Shown here piece after piece: positions 7,290 to 12,809 of a stretch of 12,809 nucleotides of DNA. Position 1 is the first letter of the stretch. Each line of letters begins with the position of its first letter. The DNA is from DASYAE01 sp036501535 (GTDB taxonomy: Bacteria; Actinomycetota; Actinomycetes; Streptomycetales; Catenulisporaceae). The position numbers and the translations under genes were made by a program. The notes under the pieces were generated by a model. The model searched no databases. It was not told where the DNA came from and worked only from the letters and a program-made list of their open reading frames with translations. The DNA lies in NCBI GenBank assembly GCA_036501535.1, contig DASYAE010000284.1, forward strand, positions 1-12,809. The letters run 5' to 3'.

Positions 7290-8816
7290 CTAGCTCACCA
7301 CCCCGGCGATCGAGAGGCCGAAGCTGGCCTCGATGAAGGGGTAGTCGGTCAGGATGTCGGTGTGGAAGGTCTCGTGGAACAGCACGAGGTTGTGGAACGA
7401 GGCCGTGCGCGGTTTGCAGCGGGTGATCGCGCCGCCGGCGAGTTCGAGGGCGTAGAGCAGTTCGCCCTGCGGTGCTTCGACGCGGGCCAGCGCGCGGCCG
7501 TCGGCCAGGTGTACGGGCACGCATACCGGGGTGGTGTCGGGGTCGAGGGTCTGCAGCATCGTGAGCGCCTGGCGGGCAAGTGAGACTGCTGCGTCGATCT
7601 CGTCGAAGCGGATGCGCGTGCGGGCCAGCACGTCGGCCGTGTCATGGGTGCGGGCGGGCGGCAGGTCGAGGCGGTCGTAGGCGTCGTAGGGACGGCTGCG
7701 GCGGGCGTCGTCGGCCAGGCCGCTGGCCCGGCCGACCGGTCCGAGCGCGCCGTGGGCGCGGGCGAGGTCCGGGTCGAGGCGGCCGGTTCCGCGCAGCCGG
7801 TCGAGGAACGAGGAGGTGTTCATCAGCAGCCTGGCGTCCGGCAGCAGCGTGTGCTCGATGGCCGCGAGGTCGGCGAGGGCCTGCGCGGGCGGGATCAGGG
7901 GAATGCGATGCGCGCCGCCGGGGGTGACGACGCCGCGGCCGAAGCGGCTGCCGCACAGGCTGCCGACCAGGCGCAGGACGAGTTCCTTGTGCCAGGCGAA
8001 GCGCGAGGTCGCCACGGCCAGGCCGGCGGCGTCGCACAGGCGCGTGGTCACGTCGAGGTGGTTGGCGAGGCGTTCGAGCTCCGCGTGCAGGACTCTGATG
8101 TACGCGGCCGCGGGCGGCGCGGCGGCGTCGGCGAGGGTTTCGCAGGCCTGCGCGAAAGCAAGGGCGTGCGCGACCGAGGCGATCCCCTCGACCCGCTCGG
8201 CCAGCAGGATCCCCGCGGCCGGGGCCATGCCCTCGAAGCGCTTCTCGATGCCGCGGTGCTTGGCGTAGACGCGCACCTGGATGTGGGCGACGTCCTCGCC
8301 GGGGGTCTCCACGAGGTATTCGACGGACTCGAAGACGCCGGAGCGCACCGGGCCGTGCGGGATGGTGAACATGCCCGAGCCGGTGACGCGGCGCGGCAGC
8401 ACCAGGTCGTCCGGGTCGAGCCGGCCCGGGCTCCGGCCGCTGCCGGGACAGGGCCGCTCGGCGCCGTCGGCCAGCGGCAGCACGAGCGGGTCGAGCCGCG
8501 GGTGGCCGACCGGGACGAGGCCGAACAGGTCGTGCAGTTCGCGCTCGTACCAGAACGCCGCGGGCAGCAGCGCGGTCACCGACGGATAGCTGCCGGCCGC
8601 GACCGGCAGCGGTGCGTCGAGTGCGGTCAGCGCGCCGTCCTCGACCAGCACAGCGGTCAGGCGCGTGCCGCCGTCGCCACGATCGGCGGTCGCGTAAAGG
8701 CCTGCGAACCGGGCTCCGGCATCGACACGGCGGCGCACTTCGGCATCGAACCGGTCGGGCACGGCATCGACGAAGCGGACCGGCCGCGTGTTGGAGGTCG
8801 AGGTAACCGGGTTCAC
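7290..8816 (-). CDS. hyfG: HyfG/HycE-like large subunit (NuoC-NuoD fusion) without Ni-Fe ligands
   Basis: A 508-residue peripheral subunit. Residues of about 15-115 form a NuoC-like (30 kDa) domain with FWYERELHDLFGLVPVGHP (88-106). Residues of about 150-508 form the NuoD/hydrogenase large-subunit domain, with IPHGPVRSGVFESVEY and YAKHRGIEKRFEGM (184-197). The L1 motif expected as ERVCGICxxxH reads ERVEGIASVAH (E210, A213). The C-terminal L2 motif expected as DPCxxC reads FGLSIAG (S502, G505). All four Ni-Fe cysteines are therefore absent, as in complex I NuoD. The GTG start overlaps the hyfF stop in a GTGA, and GGAGG lies 6 bases upstream. The tail ends naturally, with no sign of C-terminal protease processing. 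It is comparable to Rv0087 (hycE). It is not a hydrogenase by sequence; a quinone-, ferredoxin- or structure-related role is possible. Confidence 0.92.
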   Translation of the reverse strand: MNPVTSTSNTRPVRFVDAVPDRFDAEVRRRVDAGARFAGLYATADRGDGGTRLTAVLVEDGALTALDAPLPVAAGSYPSVTALLPAAFWYERELHDLFGLVPVGHPRLDPLVLPLADGAERPCPGSGRSPGRLDPDDLVLPRRVTGSGMFTIPHGPVRSGVFESVEYLVETPGEDVAHIQVRVYAKHRGIEKRFEGMAPAAGILLAERVEGIASVAHALAFAQACETLADAAAPPAAAYIRVLHAELERLANHLDVTTRLCDAAGLAVATSRFAWHKELVLRLVGSLCGSRFGRGVVTPGGAHRIPLIPPAQALADLAAIEHTLLPDARLLMNTSSFLDRLRGTGRLDPDLARAHGALGPVGRASGLADDARRSRPYDAYDRLDLPPARTHDTADVLARTRIRFDEIDAAVSLARQALTMLQTLDPDTTPVCVPVHLADGRALARVEAPQGELLYALELAGGAITRCKPRTASFHNLVLFHETFHTDILTDYPFIEASFGLSIAGVVS

Positions 8817-10285
8817 GATCCGCCTCCCAGCAGTGCGGCGCCGTGGGTGAGCAGCGCGGTCAGGTCGCCCGGTGGGTGGATGCCGAGCAGGACGAGCGCG
8901 GCCAGGCCGATCACGGCGGGGGCGACCATCCATCCGCTCGGCTCCGGTCCGCGCAGCCGCGCCGCGCCCATCGCAGCGCGGCCGGGGGTGAGCACCATCC
9001 TGGTGGCGGCCAGGGCCAGGCCGAGGAAGGCGAGGGTGACCAGGACGACCAGGATCGCCGCGCCCGCATAACTCCCGGCGCCGAGCCCCCCTTCCACGAT
9101 CTCGAACTCGCTGCGGAACAGGCCGAACGGCGGCATCGCCGAGAGCGCCAGGATCGCGCACAGGAACAGCGGCGCGCTCAGCGGCAGCCGGTCCAAGCCG
9201 CCGCGCATCGTCGAGATCTGTTTCGTGCCGAATGCGCGCACGAACACGCCGGCGCCCATGAACGCGTTGCCCTTCGCCGCGGCGTGCGCCAGGACGTGCA
9301 GCAGCACGCCGGCCAGCGCGATCGGCGCGCCGAACGCGACGCCGAGGGCCAGGATGCCCATGTGCTCGACGCTGGAGTACGCCAGCAGCCGTTTGAGGTC
9401 CTGTTGATCGAGCACGTACAGCGCGGCGAGCAGCAGCGAGGCGACTCCGAACACCAGCAGGACGCCGCGCGGGAAGGTCGAGCCCAGCGTCGCGCCGGCG
9501 ACCTGGTAGTAGCGCAGGATGGCATAGAAACTGGTGGCCAGCAGTGCGCCGGACAGCATCGCGGAGATGGGGGTCGGCGCTTCGGAGTGCGCGTCGGGCA
9601 GCCAGGTGTGCACCGGGACCAGCCCGACCTTGGTTCCGTAGCCGAGCACGGCCAGGACGAAGGCCAGGCGCACCGCGGTGTGCGGCAGCCGCGCACCGGC
9701 CTGGAGCAGCGGGGTGAAGGCCAGGTCGTAGGACTGGCCGAGCGCTGTGGATCCGGCGTAGTAGAGGAAGATCGTGGCCAGCAGGGCGATGCCGAGGCCG
9801 GCGGAGGCCATCAGCAGGTACTTCCAGGCCGCCTCGGCCGCGGTGTCCGTGTTCTCGATCGCGACGAGCAGCGCGGATACCACCGTGGTGATCTCGATGG
9901 CGATCCACAGCAGGGCCAGGCCGTCGACCAGCGGGGCCCACAGCATCGCCGCGGCGAACAAGTTCAGCCCGACGTAGAAGCGCCGGGCGTAGCGGGGGAA
10001 GCCCTCGGTGTGCTCGGACTCGCGCAGGTACCCGATCGTGTAGAGCGACACGGTCGCATACAGGAAGCTGACGGCCAGCAGGAACACGACCGAGAGGGCG
10101 TCGGCGCGCAGGAAGCCGATCGCGATCGACCCGCGGGTGACCCGGGGCACCAGGATCAGGGCCATGACGAAGCTGGCGGCGCCGAGCAGCGCCGTCGCGG
10201 CCTGTACCACGCGCACCGGCGCGACGAGCGCCAGCGCCGCGGGCGCCAGCGGCAGCACGCACAACAGGATCAGCAGGGTTCGCAT
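8813..10285 (-). CDS. hyfF: HyfF/HycQ-like antiporter-type membrane subunit
   Basis: A 490-residue integral membrane protein of the NuoN/NuoM/HyfF family, almost the same length as M. tuberculosis Rv0086 (hycQ). Conserved proton-channel features include a membrane glutamate in WIAIEITTV (E131), the broken-helix lysine in YGTKVGLVPVHTWLPDAHSE (K219), HAAAKGNAFMGAG, and the late motif LSAMPPFGLFRSEFEI. About 12-14 hydrophobic segments are visible. The ATG is preceded by GAAGGG 7 bases upstream, and 12 bases separate it from the stop of the NuoK-like gene. It overlaps hyfG by 4 bases. It is expected to sit between the anchor subunit and HyfB in the membrane arm. The assignment is secure. Confidence 0.94.
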   Translation of the reverse strand: MRTLLILLCVLPLAPAALALVAPVRVVQAATALLGAASFVMALILVPRVTRGSIAIGFLRADALSVVFLLAVSFLYATVSLYTIGYLRESEHTEGFPRYARRFYVGLNLFAAAMLWAPLVDGLALLWIAIEITTVVSALLVAIENTDTAAEAAWKYLLMASAGLGIALLATIFLYYAGSTALGQSYDLAFTPLLQAGARLPHTAVRLAFVLAVLGYGTKVGLVPVHTWLPDAHSEAPTPISAMLSGALLATSFYAILRYYQVAGATLGSTFPRGVLLVFGVASLLLAALYVLDQQDLKRLLAYSSVEHMGILALGVAFGAPIALAGVLLHVLAHAAAKGNAFMGAGVFVRAFGTKQISTMRGGLDRLPLSAPLFLCAILALSAMPPFGLFRSEFEIVEGGLGAGSYAGAAILVVLVTLAFLGLALAATRMVLTPGRAAMGAARLRGPEPSGWMVAPAVIGLAALVLLGIHPPGDLTALLTHGAALLGGGS

Positions 10286-10297
10286 GACGCTGCCCTT

Positions 10298-11026
10298 CTA
10301 TCCGCGCAACCGGGTGAGCTGGGCGGTGGTCAGGCCGCCGGAGCGGGCGTGGTGAACCCGCATCAGCACCCCGAACACCATGACCGCGACCAGCAGGTCG
10401 AACAGGAACGCCACCTCCAGGATCAGCGGCATGCCGGCGGCGACCACGAGGCTGGCCAGCGAGACGCCGTTCTCCAGCGAGAAGAAGCCGACGGCCTGCG
10501 AGACCACGTCCCCGCGCACGATCATCAGCACGAACGAGACCAGCACCACGGCGGCCGAGAGGGCCAGCGCGGTCTTGGGCAGCACGACCGAGGAGATGTC
10601 CAAAGCGCCGAAGGAGAACGCTGCGAAGGCCGCCGCGCCGATGCCGACCAGCACCGTGCTGGCCACGCCCAGCGCGCCGCTGCCGGCGATCTCGGCGTCG
10701 GCGTCGCGCAGCAGCCGCAGCACCAGGCCTGGCACGATCAGGACCTTGAGCACCAGGGAGAGCCCGGCGAGCGCGTAGAGCTCGGGGATTCCGCGCGCGG
10801 CGGCGACCACCACGGCGAGCGTCGCGACGAGCAGGGACTGCAGGGCGTAGAGCCGCACCTGGGTGCGCAGCAGCGGGGCACGCAGCATGCCGAACTCCAC
10901 CAGCAGTACGAGCACTGCTATAGCGCTGGCCGCGCCGGCGTAGACACCCGGCGGCGGGGCCGCGCCGGGCGCGGCCGCAAGCAGGACCGGGGCGGTGCCG
11001 ACGGCAGCCGCGTCGACCGAGAGCAT
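10298..11026 (-). CDS. hyfE: HyfE/HycP-like (NuoK-like) membrane subunit
   Basis: A 242-residue hydrophobic protein resembling hydrogenase-4 component E and M. tuberculosis Rv0085 (hycP), which are about 215-220 residues. The C-terminal half is NuoK-like: VSQAVGFFSLENGVSLASL, then PLILEVAFLFDLLVAVMVFG, each with an acidic residue buried in a membrane helix as in the NuoK proton path. The N-terminus is slightly longer, with an Ala/Pro-rich stretch (residues of about 9-28) before the first clear helix; a later start is possible but none has a better ribosome-binding site. ATG 11026 is one base past the hyfC stop and has GGGAGG 8 bases upstream. It is a small membrane subunit linking the anchor to the antiporter-like subunits. 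Confidence 0.92.
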   Translation of the reverse strand: MLSVDAAAVGTAPVLLAAAPGAAPPPGVYAGAASAIAVLVLLVEFGMLRAPLLRTQVRLYALQSLLVATLAVVVAAARGIPELYALAGLSLVLKVLIVPGLVLRLLRDADAEIAGSGALGVASTVLVGIGAAAFAAFSFGALDISSVVLPKTALALSAAVVLVSFVLMIVRGDVVSQAVGFFSLENGVSLASLVVAAGMPLILEVAFLFDLLVAVMVFGVLMRVHHARSGGLTTAQLTRLRG

Positions 11027-11027
11027 G

Positions 11028-11990
11028 TCAGCCGCCTCCCAGGTAGAGGGTGAACACGCCGAGCACGGCCAACAGGAACGCCGCCGCCGTGAACTCGGTG
11101 ATCTTGAACAGGCGCAGCTTCGCGAACGAGTCGTCGACCACTGCGACCACCACGCCGAGGCCGATCGCCTTGAGCACCAGGGCGGCGACGGCCCACAGCA
11201 CGTCCACCGCGCGGCCGGTCGAGGCCAGGCCCCACGGCGCGACGAACACGTTGATGAACAACGTGTAGAGGATCAGCTGCTTGCAGGCCGAGCCCCAGCG
11301 CAGCAGCGCGAAGTAAGGGCCGGAGTACTCGAAGCCGCGCGCCTCCTCGATCATGCCGAACTCGTTCGTGCCGGTGTGCGTCTCCACCGGGATCCGCCCG
11401 GTCTCGAACAGGATCACCAGCAGCAGCGCGGCGGCGGCCAGCAGGTGCGCGGGGCGGATCATCTGGCTGGCCGAGGAGCGCACGGTGGCGGCCAGCGCGT
11501 AGGGCAGGTCGGTCGCGGTGACCAGCGCGACGGCGAAGACCACGAACAGGATCACCGGCTCGGTGATCGCGCCGAAGGTCTTCGCCCGGCTGGAGCCGAG
11601 CTGCGCGTAGGGCGAGCCGGTCTCGGCCGCGCCGACCGCGATCGCGAAGGACGCGAGCGAGAGCAGGAACCCGCCGCCGAGGATGTCACCCATGTAGCCG
11701 AGCGGAAGTCCGTAGTCGGTGAGCACCGGGATGAGCAGCGGCACCGTCATATAACAGGTCATCGCGATGATCGGCGCGGCGAGGAAAACCGGGCTCGCGC
11801 CGAGCGGCGCGAGCGCCTCCTTCCGGAACAGCTTGGCCAGGTCGAAGTACGGCTGCAGCACCCGCGGGCCGCGCCGCCCCTGCAACCGCGCCTCGACCTT
11901 CGCGATCACCCCCGACACGCCGGGCCCGGCGGCCAGGATCGTCAGCGGCTGCAGCACGACGATCGCCGCGACCGGCAGCACGCCGCTCAC
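11028..11990 (-). CDS. hyfC: HyfC/HycD-like (NuoH-like) membrane anchor subunit
   Basis: A 320-residue membrane protein of the NuoH/HyfC/HycD family, equal in size to M. tuberculosis Rv0084 (hycD, 316). Diagnostic segments are EARLQGRRGPRVLQPYFDL and KLFRKE (residues 43-58), and the cytosolic loop RIPVETHTGTNEFGMIEEAR then GFEYSGPYFALLRW (about 199-242), which corresponds to the NuoH E-channel/quinone loop. It connects the NuoB/NuoD-like peripheral part to the pumping subunits. The GTG start at 11988-11990 has GGTGAG about 5 bases upstream and overlaps the end of a small upstream ORF in a GTGA. It is the first recognisable gene of the operon. Acidic loop residues are retained, which argues that the coupling site is maintained. 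Confidence 0.94.
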   Translation of the reverse strand: MSGVLPVAAIVVLQPLTILAAGPGVSGVIAKVEARLQGRRGPRVLQPYFDLAKLFRKEALAPLGASPVFLAAPIIAMTCYMTVPLLIPVLTDYGLPLGYMGDILGGGFLLSLASFAIAVGAAETGSPYAQLGSSRAKTFGAITEPVILFVVFAVALVTATDLPYALAATVRSSASQMIRPAHLLAAAALLLVILFETGRIPVETHTGTNEFGMIEEARGFEYSGPYFALLRWGSACKQLILYTLFINVFVAPWGLASTGRAVDVLWAVAALVLKAIGLGVVVAVVDDSFAKLRLFKITEFTAAAFLLAVLGVFTLYLGGG

Positions 11991-12247
11991 CGCGGCTCAC
12001 CGCCCGGCGACGGCCGGCGGGGCGGGGGCGTGCGCCCGGGTGTGGGCCGGGCGCACGGCTGTGGACGGGTCAGGCGCGTGATCGGGGCGGGGCGGCGGTC
12101 GGGCTCTGCAGGAGGGTCGGCCGCCGCCGGATGCGCGCCGGGAGGATCCTGCGCTGCCTCGCGCTGTTCGCCCGAGGCGACCACGCGGTACGGATGCGCC
12201 CGTGATCGCAGTCGTGGGGAGTGAGGATGAGATGGGACCGAGGCCAT
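11987..12247 (-). CDS. Hypothetical small basic Pro/Arg-rich leader ORF
   Basis: An 86-codon ORF at the head of the hyf-like operon. No family is recognised. The product is rich in Pro, Arg and Ala, is likely disordered and has no membrane segment. Support for translation comes from AAGGAG (about 12259-12254) 9 bases before the ATG and from a 4-bp GTGA overlap with the hyfC start, the same junction style used inside the operon. Against it, about a quarter of its third codon positions are A or T (hyf genes fewer), and another frame (11997-12296) is also open. It could be a coupled leader peptide, a small complex-associated protein, or chance. The hairpin at 12030-12056 lies in its 3' half. Confidence 0.35.
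   Translation of the reverse strand: MASVPSHPHSPRLRSRAHPYRVVASGEQREAAQDPPGAHPAAADPPAEPDRRPAPITRLTRPQPCARPTPGRTPPPRRPSPGGEPR
12030..12056. repeat. GC-rich inverted repeat upstream of hyfC
   Basis: Perfect 10-bp arms GTGCGCCCGG (12030-12039) and CCGGGCGCAC (12047-12056) flank a 7-base loop. In hyf mRNA this would be a very stable stem about 40 bases before the hyfC GTG. No U-run follows on either strand, so a simple intrinsic terminator is not supported. An attenuator, mRNA stabiliser or translation-tuning element is possible. A smaller inverted repeat CCGGC-GACG-GCCGG lies at 12004-12017, between it and hyfC. Confidence 0.6.
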
Positions 12248-12380
12248 TACCGGGCTCTCCTTCTGCCAGCCGCCGGGCGTGCCATGGGCACGTCACACAG
12301 TCAGGTGGTAGAAGCCATCAGCGGGCTTGCGCTCCGCGGTTAGGGCGAGCCTCATCGCCTCGTTCAGTTGTCCTGTTGTG

Positions 12381-12410
12381 AGTATCGACCAAGATCCCGG
12401 GATTCGGCAA
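12381..12410 (-). promoter_or_regulatory. Candidate promoter of the hyf-like operon
   Basis: On the minus strand TTGCCG (12410 to 12405) and GATACT (12386 to 12381) are spaced 18 bp apart, a fair sigma-70/HrdB-type match. Transcription would start near 12374, leaving about 125 bases before the small ORF and about 385 before hyfC. A 10-bp palindrome ATCCCGGGAT (12394-12403) sits in the spacer and could be an operator. Prediction by eye only. Confidence 0.4.
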
Positions 12411-12414
12411 GAAC

Positions 12415-12434
12415 GCAATCCGTTGCAATCCGTT
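12415..12434. repeat. Tandem 10-bp direct repeat GCAATCCGTT x2
   Basis: Two identical, directly adjacent copies (12415-12424 and 12425-12434) lie just upstream of the candidate hyf -35. The 10-bp period would place both copies on the same face of the helix, as for activator half-sites. It could also be chance. Confidence 0.5.
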
Positions 12435-12449
12435 CGGCCGACTCGATGC

Positions 12450-12461
12450 ACCCGATCGGGT
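12450..12461. promoter_or_regulatory. 12-bp palindrome ACCCGATCGGGT in divergent promoter region
   Basis: A perfect palindrome lies between the candidate hyf promoter and the DUF190 promoter, about 15 bp before the latter's -35. It may be an operator; no regulator gene is adjacent in the window. Confidence 0.3.
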
Positions 12462-12475
12462 CAGGCCACGCGCCG

Positions 12476-12504
12476 TTCCGGATCGGATCTCCGCGCGCTA
12501 CGCT
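12476..12504 (+). promoter_or_regulatory. Candidate promoter of the DUF190 gene
   Basis: TTCCGG (12476-12481) and TACGCT (12499-12504, fits TAnnnT) are separated by 17 bp. The predicted start near 12511 is only about 5 bases upstream of the first stem of the candidate riboswitch, as expected if the 5' UTR consists of the aptamer. The -35 is weak. Confidence 0.4.
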
Positions 12505-12515
12505 GACCGGGCAAG

Positions 12516-12566
12516 CGGCGGAGGGGCTCGCCGTCAACCGCGGCCGCAGCCGCCAACAGTCCCTAC
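12516..12566 (+). promoter_or_regulatory. Candidate variant fluoride (crcB-type) riboswitch aptamer
   Basis: Stem 1 is CGGCG (12516-12520) with CGCCG (12529-12533), closing an 8-base loop GAGGGGCT. Stem 2 is GCGGC (12540-12544) with GCCGC (12549-12553). Loop bases GGGGCT (12523-12528) pair with AGTCCC (12558-12563) to form a 6-bp pseudoknot, followed by TAC. Stem-loop sizes, the CGCC-N4-ACCGC joining segment and the 13-base 3' segment correspond to my recollection of the fluoride riboswitch consensus. The near-invariant ATG after stem 1 is GAG here, and TGATG after stem 2 is CAACA. The next gene encodes DUF190, a family often found beside the fluoride exporter gene crcB. The fold is seen in the sequence; the ligand is inference. 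Confidence 0.55.
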
Positions 12567-12585
12567 CCACGAGTCCGTCGGTAGG
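12562..12585 (+). promoter_or_regulatory. Shine-Dalgarno-sequestering alternative hairpin
   Basis: CCTACC (12562-12567) is the exact reverse complement of GGTAGG (12580-12585), which overlaps the AGGAG ribosome-binding site (12583-12587). The first bases of the left arm are also used by the pseudoknot. The two structures are mutually exclusive, giving a simple translational switch in which a folded aptamer frees the ribosome-binding site. Confidence 0.55.
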
Positions 12586-12592
12586 AGAGCGC

Positions 12593-12809
12593 ATGAGGCT
12601 GCACGGAGCCGCCCTACGCCTGACCATCTTCGTCGGGGAGAGCGACCGGTTCCACCATCGCCCCCTGTACGCCGAGATAGTGAATCGCGCGCATCAGGCG
12701 GGCCTGGCCGGTGCGACCGTGCTGCGCGGCATCGAGGGCTACGGCGCCTCCACCCACATCCACACCACCCGCATCCTGAGCCTGACCGAAGACCTGCCCC
12801 TGGTCATCG
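12593..12809 (+). CDS. DUF190 family protein (partial, runs off window)
   Basis: The first 72 residues of a protein that continues beyond the window. It starts at ATG 12593 with AGGAG (12583-12587) 5 bases upstream. The sequence RLTIFVGESDRFHHRPLYAE, then HQAGLAGATVLRGIEGYG and HIHTTRILSLTEDLPLVI matches the small DUF190 family, whose members are about 110 residues and share a PII-like ferredoxin fold. The biochemical role is unknown, but DUF190 genes are frequently neighbours of crcB (fluoride channel). The 5' UTR carries a fluoride-riboswitch-like fold. I would expect crcB just downstream, outside the window. The family call is strong; the fluoride link is inference. Confidence 0.88.
   Translation, partial: MRLHGAALRLTIFVGESDRFHHRPLYAEIVNRAHQAGLAGATVLRGIEGYGASTHIHTTRILSLTEDLPLVI

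Noticed and set aside
7290..10262. A 990-codon minus frame that could suggest a giant fused protein
   Set aside because: Only the part from GTG 8816 is the large subunit. The upstream part is an out-of-frame reading of hyfF, which has its own good start and stop.
8843..11053. Long plus-strand open frame (736 codons) opposite hyfF/hyfE
   Set aside because: It is antisense to two well-recognised membrane genes; its Gln/Arg/Gly-rich low-complexity product is typical of the complement of GC-rich hydrophobic coding sequence.
4412..11990. Functional formate hydrogenlyase/hydrogenase-4
   Set aside because: Gene order resembles hyf, but Ni-Fe and proximal cluster ligands are all missing and no formate dehydrogenase or maturation genes are present.
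12364..12627. Minus-strand 87-residue ORF over the divergent promoter region
   Set aside because: It overlaps the DUF190 start, its promoter and the structured UTR; no family resemblance or ribosome-binding site.

Overview
The window is very GC-rich, and its genes end the great majority of codons in G or C. Together with frequent GTG starts and TAnnnT-type -10 elements, this points to a filamentous actinomycete (Actinomycetota). I cannot name the genus.

Left third (1-4390) is an accessory flank. It holds an N-terminal fragment of an IS1182-type transposase (153-635). Next comes a divergent pair, a TetR-family repressor (741-1334, minus) and an atypical SDR NAD(P)-binding oxidoreductase (1504-2385, plus). 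Their shared intergenic space carries three copies of an inverted-repeat operator spaced exactly 34 bp centre to centre. An inactivated IS701-type element follows (about 2518-3679): its transposase is split between two frames by an apparent internal deletion. Then comes a dihydrofolate reductase/RibD C-terminal family protein (3766-4386).

Right two-thirds (11990 down to 4412, minus strand) is one tight six-gene operon for a membrane-bound complex related to group 4 [NiFe] hydrogenases and complex I. In transcription order the genes are a NuoH-like anchor (HyfC/HycD), a NuoK-like subunit (HyfE/HycP), an antiporter-like subunit (HyfF/HycQ), a fused NuoC-NuoD-like large subunit (HyfG/HycE), a half-ferredoxin fused to a NuoB-like small subunit, and a second antiporter-like subunit (HyfB). 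The gene set corresponds to the Mycobacterium tuberculosis Rv0082-Rv0087 region. All four Ni-Fe ligand cysteines are absent from the large subunit. All cysteines expected for the proximal (N2-type) cluster are absent from the small subunit, whose only four cysteines can build one ferredoxin-type [4Fe-4S] cluster. The complex therefore looks like an energy-converting-hydrogenase-related (Ehr-like) machine: the proton-pumping parts are kept, but hydrogen chemistry is very unlikely and its redox partner is unknown. An 86-codon ORF with a strong ribosome-binding site ends in a 4-bp overlap with the first hyf gene and may be a translationally coupled leader.

Right edge (12247-12809) is a divergent promoter region followed by the start of a DUF190 gene (plus), cut by the window end. 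The 5' UTR of that gene folds on paper into the architecture of a fluoride (crcB) riboswitch: two stems, a 6-bp pseudoknot and a Shine-Dalgarno-sequestering alternative hairpin. Several of the nearly invariant ligand-site bases are changed. The divergent Ehr-like operon and this putative variant riboswitch are the two most interesting items.
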